NCBI GenBank assembly: GCA_022820505.1
Contig: JAJEFK010000031.1
Coordinates: forward strand, 1-62,379
Reading direction: 5' to 3'
DNA from: Acidimicrobiia bacterium
GTDB lineage: Bacteria; Actinomycetota; Acidimicrobiia; Acidimicrobiales; Poriferisodalaceae
Length of the DNA: 62,379 nt
The notes beneath the pieces are model-generated. The model ran no database searches, had not been told where the DNA came from, and saw nothing but the letters and a program-made list of their open reading frames with translations. The translations under genes were made by a program, and so were the position numbers. This document shows positions 27,013-35,840 of the stretch, piece after piece; the stretch's first letter is position 1; the number at the start of each line of letters is the position of its first letter.

Positions 27013-28464
27013 CTAGTGGCCGCTTCGCAGCAGCCGCGCGATGCCTGACATCAGGCGATCCGGACGGTCCGAGCGCAGTTCGCGCTGATCCGCGGCACCA
27101 AGCAAGGCGCGGCTGGCGCGCACGCCGAGCCAGCGCAGCGGCTCCGGCTCCCACCGACGCGAGCTCACCCCTACCCAGGGCAGGCTCGTGCGCTCGGTAT
27201 CGCGCTCGGCGATCAGCTCGGCCATGGTGCGGCCAGCCAGGTTGGACGCTGCGACGCCCTCGCCCACGTAGCCGCCCAGCACGCCTTCGCCGGTGCGCGG
27301 GTCGAAACGCACGCCGGGCAGCCAGTTGCGCGGGATGCCGAGCACCCCGCCCCAGCGGTGGGTGACACGCGCCTCGGCGACCTGCGGCAACATCTCGGAA
27401 AGCACCCGCCAGATTCGCCGGTGCATACCCAGATGCGTCTCGGCAGCGGGCACGATCCGGGAGCCGAAGCTGTACGGCTCCCCGGTGGCGCCGAAAGCGA
27501 TCCGGTTGTCGGCAGTGCGCTGTCCGTAGGTGACCATGCGGCGATCGTCGGCGAAGCTCGGCCGGTTCGCGAGGCCGATGTCGTCGAAGACTGCATCAGG
27601 CAGCGGCTCGGTGGCGATCATCCGCGAATAGACGGGCAAGATGTCCCGCCGCAAGCCCTGCAGATCTCTGGTGTACGCCTCGGTGGCGCGCACGATCACC
27701 GGGGCCCGAACTTCGCGGCGGCCGCGGCTCATCGGCGAGCCACGAGCGCCCTCTGCGGCAATCTGCACCGCACCGCCGTCGAAACCGGTGACACGTGACT
27801 GCTCGTAGATCTCCACCCCCGCCGCTTCGGCGGCGCAGGCCAGTCCCAGCGCCAGCTTGGCGGGATCCACTACGGCAGAAGGGCCGAGCAGGACACCGCT
27901 GCGCACATCGGTGGCGTTGAGCTGCTCGCGGGCTTCGTCAGCATCGAGCAGGCGAATCTCGTCTTCGGTCAGCCCGAAGCTGCCAGCTTCGGCTATCTCG
28001 GCGACCTGTCGCTCCGCTTGGGGACCCGTGCGCGCCACCCTGATGGTGCCGCCCTTGGCGTAGTCGCAGTCGATGCCCTCAGCGGATGCCACACGCCCGA
28101 TCTCGTCGACGGCGTCGAACACGGCTCGCACCAGGCGCCGGGATTCGGTCGGGCTGGAACGCCGCGCGTAGTCGGCAACCGAGCCGGCCAGCTCCCCCAC
28201 CGCCCAACCCCCGTTGCGCCCTGAGGCACCGAAGCCGCAGTGGTGCCGCTCCAGCACGACCACACGCATCGCAGGCTCCAGCTGCTTGAGGTAGTAGGCG
28301 GTCCACAGACCGCTGAAGCCGCCGCCCACGATGGCGACGTCGACGTCAAGATCACCCTCGACAGCGGGACGGGGCGCGACAGGCGGCTCGAGCCGGTCGA
28401 TCCACAGCGGCGTCGTCGATGCCGTCTCCAGCGACCAAGGATCCGAGCTGAGTGCAGCGGCCAT
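27013..28464 (-). CDS. FAD-dependent oxidoreductase, DAO family (gamma-glutamylputrescine oxidase-like)
   Basis: 483 aa. The Rossmann motif DVAIVGGGFSGLWTAYYL (near residue 43) and the FGASGRNGGWAVG motif are those of DadA/PuuB-type amine oxidases. The C-terminal GVLGGYVGEGVAASNLAGR closes the FAD site. It should oxidise an amine or amino acid with O2 or a quinone. It is divergent from a GNAT-agmatinase-potABCD operon, which makes a polyamine or gamma-glutamyl-polyamine the best guess for substrate. Confidence 0.87.
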   Translation of the reverse strand: MAAALSSDPWSLETASTTPLWIDRLEPPVAPRPAVEGDLDVDVAIVGGGFSGLWTAYYLKQLEPAMRVVVLERHHCGFGASGRNGGWAVGELAGSVADYARRSSPTESRRLVRAVFDAVDEIGRVASAEGIDCDYAKGGTIRVARTGPQAERQVAEIAEAGSFGLTEDEIRLLDADEAREQLNATDVRSGVLLGPSAVVDPAKLALGLACAAEAAGVEIYEQSRVTGFDGGAVQIAAEGARGSPMSRGRREVRAPVIVRATEAYTRDLQGLRRDILPVYSRMIATEPLPDAVFDDIGLANRPSFADDRRMVTYGQRTADNRIAFGATGEPYSFGSRIVPAAETHLGMHRRIWRVLSEMLPQVAEARVTHRWGGVLGIPRNWLPGVRFDPRTGEGVLGGYVGEGVAASNLAGRTMAELIAERDTERTSLPWVGVSSRRWEPEPLRWLGVRASRALLGAADQRELRSDRPDRLMSGIARLLRSGH

Positions 28465-28509
28465 CTCCTTCGAAAACTACTGCTGCTGCCAGCCGCTTCC
28501 CGGCGCAGG

Positions 28510-28534
28510 GATAATCTCTCAGCCGGCGGCTGAG
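28510..28534 (+). promoter_or_regulatory. Putative polyamine-operon promoter with palindromic operator
   Basis: A -10-like GATAAT (28510-28515) is followed at once by CTCAGCC-GGC-GGCTGAG (28518-28534), a perfect 7-bp inverted repeat with a 3-base centre that covers the predicted start of transcription. No good -35 is visible. It lies in the 97-base spacer between the divergent FAD oxidoreductase and GNAT genes, so it could control both. Confidence 0.45.
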
Positions 28535-28561
28535 TGCGGCAGGCGCCGCGGGGGTGCTGCG

Positions 28562-29230
28562 ATGCGTGAGATCGAAGCCGTGTCGGTTGGCGAGCGCTCG
28601 GGCCTTCGATACGCACGGATCCTCCCGGAGTGGGCTGCCGAACTGGAAGCCCTGGAGCTGGCATCCCACCCGACCGCAGACCGCGCCGACCTCTATGACG
28701 CCCAAGGTTTTGCCCAGCTGGCCCAGGACTTCCCCGAAGGCTGCTTCGCAGGATTCGACGGTGACGAGCTGGTGGCCATGGGGGTCGGCATCCGCTGCGA
28801 CTTCGACTGGGACAACCCGATTCACACGATCGCCGATCTCGTCCCTGAAGACCACAGTGCCAGCGGGCACGATCCCGACGGCCGCTGGTACTACGGCACC
28901 AGCATCGCCACCCGGCTTTCCCACCGTCGCAAGGGCATTGGCGCGGAGCTTTACGTGCTGCGCAAGCAGGTCTGCGTCGATCTGGGCTTGGACGGCATCG
29001 TGGCAGGCGGCGTCATCCCCGGCTACGCCGAGCACAAGGAGGACATGAGCGCCGACGAGTACATCGCCGAGGTGCGCGAAGGCCGGCTGTACGACCGGAC
29101 GCTGAGTTTCCAGATCGAGAACGGGTTTGAGGCAGTGTGCGGCCTGCCGAACTACATCGCCGATCCGGCAACCGACAGCTGGGCTGCCTTGATCGTGTGG
29201 CGCAACCCAGAACTACAGAGCGGCGCGTGA
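28562..29230 (+). CDS. GNAT-family N-acetyltransferase-like protein
   Basis: 222 aa. The acetyl-CoA pyrophosphate loop is in LSHRRKGIGAELYV (R-x-x-G-x-G), after strand GTSIATRL. The C-terminal half (GGVIPGYAEHK, SFQIENGFEAVCGLPNYI) matches the usual GNAT strand order. The stop overlaps the agmatinase start (GTGA), so it belongs to the polyamine operon. It may acetylate a polyamine or agmatine, but the acceptor is inferred from context alone. Confidence 0.75.
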   Translation: MREIEAVSVGERSGLRYARILPEWAAELEALELASHPTADRADLYDAQGFAQLAQDFPEGCFAGFDGDELVAMGVGIRCDFDWDNPIHTIADLVPEDHSASGHDPDGRWYYGTSIATRLSHRRKGIGAELYVLRKQVCVDLGLDGIVAGGVIPGYAEHKEDMSADEYIAEVREGRLYDRTLSFQIENGFEAVCGLPNYIADPATDSWAALIVWRNPELQSGA

Positions 29231-30252
29231 GCGACAGCACCGATCCCGCGGCGGGCGGAGGAGGCTTGATCGCCGGCTCCGACGCCGAGACCCTCGGCGA
29301 TCAGGCATTCCGCTCAGACGACCTTCACGGCCGCAAGCCCGAGATGACCTATGGCGGTGCGCTGTCGTTCCTGCGACGCCGCTACACCCGCGACATCGCC
29401 GACGCCGACATCGTCGTGTCGGGCATCCCGTTCGACATGGCCACCTCGAACCGGCCAGGTGCCCGGCTGGGTCCGCGCGCCATCCGGGCGGCGTCAACAG
29501 GTCTCGCCGAGCTCGACGCCTACCCCTTCGGATTCGATCCGTTTGCCTTTCTCGCCGTGGTCGATTACGGCGACTGCTTCATCGACTACGGCCACCCCAC
29601 CGAGGCCGTCGAGCGAATCGAGGCCCACTGCACGGAGATCCTGGCTCACGACGCGCAGATGGTGACCCTCGGCGGCGACCACTTCGTCACCTACCCGATC
29701 CTGCGTGCCCATGCGGCCAAGCACGGGCCGCTGTCGCTCATCCACTTCGACGCGCATCCCGATACGTGGCCCGACGACGAGGGCCGCCTCGATCACGGCT
29801 CAATGTTCCTGCGTGCGCTGCAAGAGGGCATCATCGACCCCGAGGCATCTGTCCAGATCGGCATCCGCACCCACAACGACGACGACTACGGGTTCACGGT
29901 GCTCGGTGCGCCCTGGGTGCACCGCAACGGACCCGCTGCTGTGCTCGAGGTCGTGCGGGAGAAGGTCGCCAACCGCCGGGCCTACGTGACCTTCGACATC
30001 GACTGCATCGATCCGGCATTTGCCCCCGGCACCGGCACGCCGGTGTCGGGAGGGCTCACCACTGCGCAATCGCTGGAGATCGTGCGGGGCCTCGCCCCCT
30101 TTGACATCGTGGGCATGGACGTGGTCGAGGTTGCCCCCGCCTACGACGTGTCGGAGATCACCGCCTTGGCGGCCGCAACGCTCGCTCACGACTTCATCTG
30201 CACGCAGGCCGTTCGTGCCGGGGCGCCTGCACAGCCGCTGGGATTGACATGA
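29227..30252 (+). CDS. speB: Agmatinase/ureohydrolase
   Basis: 341 aa from a GTG at 29227. The binuclear Mn site residues are all present: GGDHFVTYP, HFDAHPDTW and TFDIDCIDPAFAPGTGTP. The N-terminal GIPFDMATSNRPGARLGPRA is agmatinase-like. It hydrolyses agmatine to putrescine and urea; guanidinobutyrase is possible. It overlaps potA by ATGA, so uptake and breakdown of polyamines are produced together. The first 45 residues are a non-conserved acidic leader. Confidence 0.9.
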   Translation: MSDSTDPAAGGGGLIAGSDAETLGDQAFRSDDLHGRKPEMTYGGALSFLRRRYTRDIADADIVVSGIPFDMATSNRPGARLGPRAIRAASTGLAELDAYPFGFDPFAFLAVVDYGDCFIDYGHPTEAVERIEAHCTEILAHDAQMVTLGGDHFVTYPILRAHAAKHGPLSLIHFDAHPDTWPDDEGRLDHGSMFLRALQEGIIDPEASVQIGIRTHNDDDYGFTVLGAPWVHRNGPAAVLEVVREKVANRRAYVTFDIDCIDPAFAPGTGTPVSGGLTTAQSLEIVRGLAPFDIVGMDVVEVAPAYDVSEITALAAATLAHDFICTQAVRAGAPAQPLGLT

Positions 30253-31391
30253 GCAGTGACGCCGTTACTTCCGCGTCGCCGCCCGGTGCTGATGCCGGCG
30301 TGCCCGCCGTGGAAATGCACGGCATCTCCAAGCGATTCGGCGATGTCGTGGCAGTCGACGGCATCGACCTGCAGATCGGCGACGGCGAGTTCTTCGCTCT
30401 GCTCGGGCCGTCAGGATGCGGCAAGACGACCACGCTGCGGATGATCGCCGGCCTCGACATCCCCAGCGAGGGGCGCCTGGCGATCTTCGGCGAGGAAGTC
30501 GCGTCGTGGCCCCCCGACCAGCGGCCGGTCAATACCGTGTTCCAGGCGTACGCCCTGTTCCCGCACATGACGGTGGAGCAGAACATTGCGTTCGGACTGC
30601 AGATGCGCGGCATCCGCGGCCCCGATGCCGACCGACAGGTTGCCGAGGCCACCGCGCTGGTGCAGCTCGAGGGCATGGAGCACCGCAGGCCCTCGCAGCT
30701 CTCGGGCGGCCAGCAGCAGCGCGTCGCCCTCGCACGGGCACTCGTGAATCACCCCAAGGTGCTGCTGCTCGACGAGCCGCTGGGAGCGCTGGATCTGAAG
30801 CTGCGCCAGGAGATGCAGGTGGAGCTGAAGGCGCTGCAGCGCGAGGTGGGCATCACATTCGTCTTCGTCACCCACGACCAGGAGGAAGCCCTGGCCATGA
30901 GCGACCGCGTAGGCGTCATGTCGGAGGGCCGGCTGCTGCAGGTCGGCACGCCGGCGGAGGTGTACGAGCATCCCGCGAACCGCTTCGTGGCCGACTTCAT
31001 CGGGCGTACAAACCTGCTCGAAGGCATCACTGAGAGCCCCTCTGCGGTACGGCTGGATGCTGGTGCAGTGGTAGCCGCCGCCAACGGACTGGCTGCCGGC
31101 TCCGCGGCAGCGCTGAGCGTGCGCCCCGAGCAGGTGCGGCTGCATCGCCGCGGCGAGACGCCAGCGGGCGCCCCTTGCCTCGACGGCGTCATCACCGACG
31201 CGACGTATCTCGGGCACGCGTTTGTGTACACGGTCGCGATCGGCCCCACCGCCAGTGCCAGCGGGACGAACACAGGCGAACGAGCGGCCACCATCACCGC
31301 ACGGTCGGAAACCGGCTCAGCGGCGCTTGCCGCCGGTGAACCCGTCTCGGTCAGCTGGTCGCCCGAGGCGACGACGGTGGTCGCGGACTGA
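30249..31391 (+). CDS. potA: Spermidine/putrescine ABC transporter ATP-binding protein
   Basis: 380 aa. Walker A GPSGCGKTTTLR, Q-loop NTVFQAYALFPH, signature LSGGQQQRVALARAL, Walker B LLLDEPLGALDLKLR and the switch His in FVTHDQEEAL. A C-terminal TOBE domain (ALSVRPEQVRLHR) is typical of the PotA/MalK branch. It powers import of putrescine or spermidine through PotB/PotC. Its stop TGA shares a base with the potB ATG. Confidence 0.93.
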   Translation: MSSDAVTSASPPGADAGVPAVEMHGISKRFGDVVAVDGIDLQIGDGEFFALLGPSGCGKTTTLRMIAGLDIPSEGRLAIFGEEVASWPPDQRPVNTVFQAYALFPHMTVEQNIAFGLQMRGIRGPDADRQVAEATALVQLEGMEHRRPSQLSGGQQQRVALARALVNHPKVLLLDEPLGALDLKLRQEMQVELKALQREVGITFVFVTHDQEEALAMSDRVGVMSEGRLLQVGTPAEVYEHPANRFVADFIGRTNLLEGITESPSAVRLDAGAVVAAANGLAAGSAAALSVRPEQVRLHRRGETPAGAPCLDGVITDATYLGHAFVYTVAIGPTASASGTNTGERAATITARSETGSAALAAGEPVSVSWSPEATTVVAD

Positions 31392-32344
31392 TGTCATCGC
31401 TGCGCCGCGCCAAGCCTGCAGCGGCGCAGTCGACAGACGCTGGGCCCGATACGCCACCGTCGTTGACCCCTGCAGAACTGGCCGCACAACGCAGGAAGCG
31501 GCGCACCGGCACGCTCATCGCCACGCCCGGAGCGCTGTACCTGCTGATCTTCTTCGTGGTCCCGCTGGGCCTCATCACCGTGTACTCGTTCGCGACACGC
31601 ACATCCACGGGCCGCACCTCGCTGAGCGGCTGGAACCTCAACTCCTACGAGCGCATCGCCGACGACGTGATCCTCGGCATCATCGCCCGCTCGGCCTGGC
31701 TGGCGTTCCTCACCACCGTGCTGTGTCTGTTGGTTGCCTACCCCTTCGCCTACTACCTGGCCACCCGTCCTGCCCGGCTGCGCGCCCGGCTGCTCGTGCT
31801 GGTGATGATCCCGTTCTGGACCAACGGTCTGGTGCGCATCTTTGCAATCCGTTTCCTGCTCGGGTCGAACGGCCCCGCCTCGGCGCTCAGCGAGGCGATG
31901 GGCTTCGGCACGTTCCGGATCCTGTTCACTCCCACTGCGGTGGTGCTGGGCATGGTGTACGGCTTTCTCACCTTCATGGTGCTGCCGCTGTACGTGGCGC
32001 TGGAGCGCATGGACTGGCGCCTGGTGGAGGCCGCCCGCGACCTCTACGCGAGCGGAGCGAAGGCCTTCTGGCGCGTCACCGTGCCGCTCACCCGCTCGGG
32101 CATCGTGGCGGGCTGCGTGCTGGTCTTCGTGCCCAGCTTTGGCTCATATGTCGTGCCGGAGATCCTGGGCGGCGCCAAGACGCTGCTCATCGGCTCCTAC
32201 GTCGCACGCCAATTCCAGGCCGCTCGCAACTGGCCGTTGGGCGCTGCGCTGAGCGTGCTGGTGATCGTGGCGATGCTCGTCGCGGTGGCCATCAACCAGC
32301 GGAATTCCGCCAATGCCGAGCGAACCCAGGGCGTCACGCGATGA
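31391..32344 (+). CDS. potB: Spermidine/putrescine ABC transporter permease
   Basis: 317 aa with six transmembrane helices. The EAA coupling-helix motif is LVEAARDLYASGAKAFWRVT, with P-L-T-R-S-G at the end. A 45-residue cytoplasmic N-terminus precedes helix 1 (LIATPGALYLLIFFVVPLGL). The LSGWNLNSYERI periplasmic segment is common in PotB. It follows potA with a one-base overlap. Confidence 0.92.
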   Translation: MSSLRRAKPAAAQSTDAGPDTPPSLTPAELAAQRRKRRTGTLIATPGALYLLIFFVVPLGLITVYSFATRTSTGRTSLSGWNLNSYERIADDVILGIIARSAWLAFLTTVLCLLVAYPFAYYLATRPARLRARLLVLVMIPFWTNGLVRIFAIRFLLGSNGPASALSEAMGFGTFRILFTPTAVVLGMVYGFLTFMVLPLYVALERMDWRLVEAARDLYASGAKAFWRVTVPLTRSGIVAGCVLVFVPSFGSYVVPEILGGAKTLLIGSYVARQFQAARNWPLGAALSVLVIVAMLVAVAINQRNSANAERTQGVTR

Positions 32345-32357
32345 GGAGTCACAGGCC

Positions 32358-33194
32358 GTGAGCAACCTGGGCACCGCCGGCGCCAAGCGCTCGGCCACGC
32401 ACCTGCTGAAGGCCAATGCCTGGTTCGTCTTCGCATTCCTGTATGTGCCGATCGTGGTGCTGGTGGTCTTCTCGTTCAACGACTCCGAGCGGGTCAACGT
32501 CTGGCAAGGCCTCTCGGCGCGCTGGTACGGCGAGGCGCTGGGCAATACGCAGGTGATCAGCGCCCTGCGCGTGTCGCTCATCGTGGCGATCAGCTCGACG
32601 ATTGTGTCCACGGTGCTGGGCACCGCAGTGGCGTTGGCGCTCGACCGCTACCGCTTCAAGGGCCGGCGGGCGCTGGACGGCACCGTCTACCTGCCCATCG
32701 TCATTCCCGACATCACCATGGCGGTGATGCTGCTGGTGTTCTTCGCCGAGGCGTTCAAGCTCATCGACACGTTCGGCCCGCGATTGACCCTGGGCGTCAC
32801 GACGGTCGCGCTCAGCCATATCGCGTTCAACATCTCGTTTGTCGCCGTGGTGGTGCGCGCACGGCTGGATCAATTCGATCGGACCCTCGAAGAGGCGGCG
32901 CGTGATCTGTATGCCACGCCGTGGCGTACGTTCAGGAGGGTGACGCTGCCGCTGATAGCGCCGGGTATCGCCGCAGGCGCCCTGCTGGCGCTGACGCTGT
33001 CGCTCGACGATGTCGTCATCTCGGCGTTCACGGCAGGACCGGGCGCCACAACGCTGCCGGTGTACGTGTTCAGCACCATCCGTCAGGGCGTCACGCCGGA
33101 GCTGAACGCCATCTCGACGCTCATGCTGGCTGCGTCGATCACGCTGGTGGTGGCATCGCTGGCCTTGCAGCGTCCGAGGAGCACGACGCCATGA
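32358..33194 (+). CDS. potC: Spermidine/putrescine ABC transporter permease
   Basis: 278 aa from a GTG at 32358 with GAGGAG nine bases upstream; an ATG at 32313 would overlap potB further. Six helices, the PotC-type FSFNDSERVNVWQGLSARWY, and coupling motif LEEAARDLYATPWRTFRRVT. DDVVISAFTAGPGATTLPVYVF matches PotC. It forms the channel with PotB. Confidence 0.92.
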   Translation: MSNLGTAGAKRSATHLLKANAWFVFAFLYVPIVVLVVFSFNDSERVNVWQGLSARWYGEALGNTQVISALRVSLIVAISSTIVSTVLGTAVALALDRYRFKGRRALDGTVYLPIVIPDITMAVMLLVFFAEAFKLIDTFGPRLTLGVTTVALSHIAFNISFVAVVVRARLDQFDRTLEEAARDLYATPWRTFRRVTLPLIAPGIAAGALLALTLSLDDVVISAFTAGPGATTLPVYVFSTIRQGVTPELNAISTLMLAASITLVVASLALQRPRSTTP

Positions 33195-33296
33195 GCCCGA
33201 GCCGTGAGTGCATCGCCTCGCGCCGCCCCGGCGTACAACCCATCGCGCCGCTGCGGCGCACTGCCAGTCCAGTCCCGAACACGCAAGCGAGACAGC

Positions 33297-33315
33297 GACG
33301 CTCTGAGGGAGCGTC
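33297..33315 (+). promoter_or_regulatory. Stem-loop upstream of potD
   Basis: GACGCTC-TGAGG-GAGCGTC is a perfect 7-bp stem with a 5-base loop. It ends six bases before the potD ribosome binding site (GGGAGG) and lies in the only long spacer of the operon (136 bases). Such hairpins often protect the binding-protein mRNA from 3' decay or attenuate upstream readthrough. Confidence 0.45.
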
Positions 33316-33330
33316 CACAAGGGAGGAACC

Positions 33331-34470
33331 ATGATCAGCCTTGCGAAAACCGCGTCCTGGACGCGCCGGGCCCGATGGCTAGCACTTGCCGCGGCCGCGG
33401 CGCTGCTCGTCAGTGCATGCGGCGGCGGAGGCAGCGACAACGCCGCCGACGACTGCGAGCCCGGCGAGACCGACGGCGACCTCGCCTTCTACAACTGGGC
33501 CGACTACATGGACGAGGAGCTGCTGCTGGCCTTCGAGGAGGAGACCGGCATCAGCATCGACTACACGGTCTACGAGTCGAACGAGCAGATGCTCAGTCAG
33601 GTCGAGTCTGAGGCGGCCATCTACGACCTGGTCGTGCCGTCGGACTACATGGTGGCGCTGATGATCGAGGAAGACCTGCTGCTGCCGCTCAACTACGACG
33701 CGCTCCCGAACTTCTCCAACATTGACGATGCCTGGGACAACCCGCCGTTCGATCCTGAGCACCGCTACCACGTGGCGTACCAGTGGGGCACCACCGGCAT
33801 CGGCATGACCTACGACGCACTCGACGCGATCGGCGGCGAGTCGTCGTGGGCAGTCATCTTCGATGCCGACACTGCAGCACAGGTGCCCGGAGGAATCTCG
33901 ATGCTCGACGACGCTCCGGAGGCCGTGTCGGCAGCGCTCAAGTACTTGGGCTACAGCATCACCGAGACCATCGAGTCAGGCAACGAGGACGCCATCCGCG
34001 AGGCGGGGGCGCTGCTCAAGGCCACCAACGACCGGCTGGTCAAGTACGACTCGGTGACCTACGGCGACGACCTGGTCAACGGCGAGGTCGATGTGGCGCA
34101 CGGCTGGAGCGGCGGCTTCGCCCAAGCGTTCTTCGAGACCGACGCCTATGAGACCCACGTGTACACGATCCCCGTGGAGGGCGGCGTGCGCTGGGTGGAC
34201 ACCATGGCCATCCCGCACAACGCCGACAACGTGTGCTCGGCCCACGCCATGATCAACTTCCTGCTGGACGCGGAGAACGGCGCCGCGCTCACCAACTACA
34301 CGTACTACGGCAGCCCGAACGAGGCTTCGACGCCATACATCCTCGACGAGATCCTGGAGGACCCGGGCATTTACCCGCCGCCGGATGTCTACGAGCGGTT
34401 GGAGCTGATCCCCCAGATGGGCGACCTGGGCCTGATCGTGCAGGACATGCTCACCGAGGCCAAGAGCTGA
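33331..34470 (+). CDS. potD: Polyamine-binding lipoprotein of the Pot ABC transporter
   Basis: 379 aa. A lipoprotein signal ends in LLVSACGGGG, giving a lipidated Cys near residue 30. The mature part starts DLAFYNWADYMDEELL, the PotD hallmark, and has VPSDYMVALMI, YQWGTTGIGMTYD and DTMAIPHNADN, where polyamine-binding aromatic and acidic residues occur. Strong ribosome binding site. Last gene of the operon; it ends 27 bases from the convergent acyl-CoA dehydrogenase. Confidence 0.93.
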   Translation: MISLAKTASWTRRARWLALAAAAALLVSACGGGGSDNAADDCEPGETDGDLAFYNWADYMDEELLLAFEEETGISIDYTVYESNEQMLSQVESEAAIYDLVVPSDYMVALMIEEDLLLPLNYDALPNFSNIDDAWDNPPFDPEHRYHVAYQWGTTGIGMTYDALDAIGGESSWAVIFDADTAAQVPGGISMLDDAPEAVSAALKYLGYSITETIESGNEDAIREAGALLKATNDRLVKYDSVTYGDDLVNGEVDVAHGWSGGFAQAFFETDAYETHVYTIPVEGGVRWVDTMAIPHNADNVCSAHAMINFLLDAENGAALTNYTYYGSPNEASTPYILDEILEDPGIYPPPDVYERLELIPQMGDLGLIVQDMLTEAKS

Positions 34471-34497
34471 TGATGTGACCCGCTGGGTGGGCGTGCC

Positions 34498-35736
34498 TCA
34501 GTTGCGGGGCACGTCCACCCAGGGCACGTCCTTGTCGACACGGGGTTCGCCCGGCAGGCCGAGCACCTGCTCGCCCAGGATGTTCCGCATGATCTCCGAG
34601 GTGCCGCCCTCGATGGAGTTGGCACGCACCCGCAGGAACCCGTGCTGCACGCCGCCGTCGGAGCCGTCCACCGACAGGTCGCCCGGGCGGCGGAACGTGT
34701 AGTCGTAGCCGACGAGCCCGTCGGAGCCCATCATGTCGACCGCGCAGGTCATGAGGGCCTGGTTGAGCTCGGCGAACGCCAGCTTGGCGATCGACATCTC
34801 CGGACCCGGGTTGCCCTTGCGCCGGTTGGCACCCGCACGCATGTTCGTGAGCCGAAGCACCTCGGCACGCGTCCACAGCTTCGTCAGCCGATCTCGGGTG
34901 ACGTCGTCGCGCTCGGCATCGTCACGCTGGTTCCACAGCTTCACCAGCACCGAGATGGGCCCCGAGCCTCGCTTGGGCGGGCCGGCACCGCCGGCGCCGA
35001 TCGCATTGCGCTCGTTCATCAGCGTGGTCAGCGACACCCGCCAGCCGTCGCCCACGTCGCCGATGCGGCTCGCGTCGGGCACGCGCACATCGGTCATATA
35101 GACCTCGTTGAACTCGGCCTCGCCGGTGATCTGGCGCAGCGGGCGCACCTCCACGCCCGGTGACTTCATGTCGAGCGCGAAGTAGGTGAGCCCGCGGTGC
35201 TTGGGCACCTCGGGATTGGTGCGGGTCACCAGCATTCCGAAGTCGCCGAGGTGCGCCAGCGTGTTCCACACCTTCTGGCCGTTCACCACCCACTCTTCGC
35301 CATCGGCAACCGCCCGGGTCGCCAGCCCGGCGAAGTCGCTGCCCGCACCCGGTTCACTGAAGAGCTGGCACCACACTTCCTCGCCGGTGAACATCGGCCG
35401 CAGGAAGCGCTGCTTGACGTCGTCGCTGCCGTGGGTGTGAATGGTCGGCCCGGCCAGATGCGCGAAGAAGGTCACCGGCTTCATGGGCCGGGCGCCGGCA
35501 GCCCGCAGCCGCTCTTCCACCCGGCGCTGCAGCTTGGGGCTCACGCCCAGGCCCCCGTGGCCCTCGTCGAAGTGCACCCACGCCAGGCCGGCGTCGAACT
35601 GCGCGCCGCGGAAATCGGCATAGCTCAGCTGCTTGGGATCGTGCGAGGCAAGCAGCTCGTCGATGGCAGCGTCAACCCGCGCAGCAGCGGGATCGACGGC
35701 CGCGTCGGCAGCCGGGGCGTCAAGCGTGTCGGTCAT
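34498..35736 (-). CDS. Acyl-CoA dehydrogenase family protein
   Basis: 412 aa. Shows the FAD-binding CQLFSEPGAGSDFAGLATRA, the substrate/FAD stretch EWVVNGQKVWNT, and the C-terminal LRVRANSIEGGTSEIMRNIL, where EGGTSEI provides the Glu position typical of bacterial FadE-like enzymes. It closely follows the pattern of actinobacterial cholesterol/lipid-type dehydrogenases. A CAGACT hexamer six bases before the ATG suits a leaderless start. The PaaG-like isomerase gene lies upstream on the same strand after a 104-base spacer with a repeat. Confidence 0.9.
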   Translation of the reverse strand: MTDTLDAPAADAAVDPAAARVDAAIDELLASHDPKQLSYADFRGAQFDAGLAWVHFDEGHGGLGVSPKLQRRVEERLRAAGARPMKPVTFFAHLAGPTIHTHGSDDVKQRFLRPMFTGEEVWCQLFSEPGAGSDFAGLATRAVADGEEWVVNGQKVWNTLAHLGDFGMLVTRTNPEVPKHRGLTYFALDMKSPGVEVRPLRQITGEAEFNEVYMTDVRVPDASRIGDVGDGWRVSLTTLMNERNAIGAGGAGPPKRGSGPISVLVKLWNQRDDAERDDVTRDRLTKLWTRAEVLRLTNMRAGANRRKGNPGPEMSIAKLAFAELNQALMTCAVDMMGSDGLVGYDYTFRRPGDLSVDGSDGGVQHGFLRVRANSIEGGTSEIMRNILGEQVLGLPGEPRVDKDVPWVDVPRN

Positions 35737-35761
35737 GCCGCCAGTCTGCCAGCAGTGCGCA

Positions 35762-35837
35762 GCGCCGAGCGTTGCGCACCATCAGACACAGCGCGGCGCC
35801 GAGCGTTGCGCACCATCAGACACAGGGCGGCGCCGAG
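35762..35837. repeat. 34-base tandem repeat, about 2.3 copies
   Basis: A unit starting GCGCCGAGCGTTGCGCACC begins at 35762 and 35796, with a truncated third copy at 35830. The first two copies are nearly identical. It fills the spacer between the PaaG-like stop and the acyl-CoA dehydrogenase start. It has no coding function that I can see. Confidence 0.8.
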
Positions 35838-35840
35838 AGG

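Noticed and set aside
35762..35837. CRISPR array
   Set aside because: The 34-base units are contiguous with no spacers and only about two copies; no cas genes are nearby.
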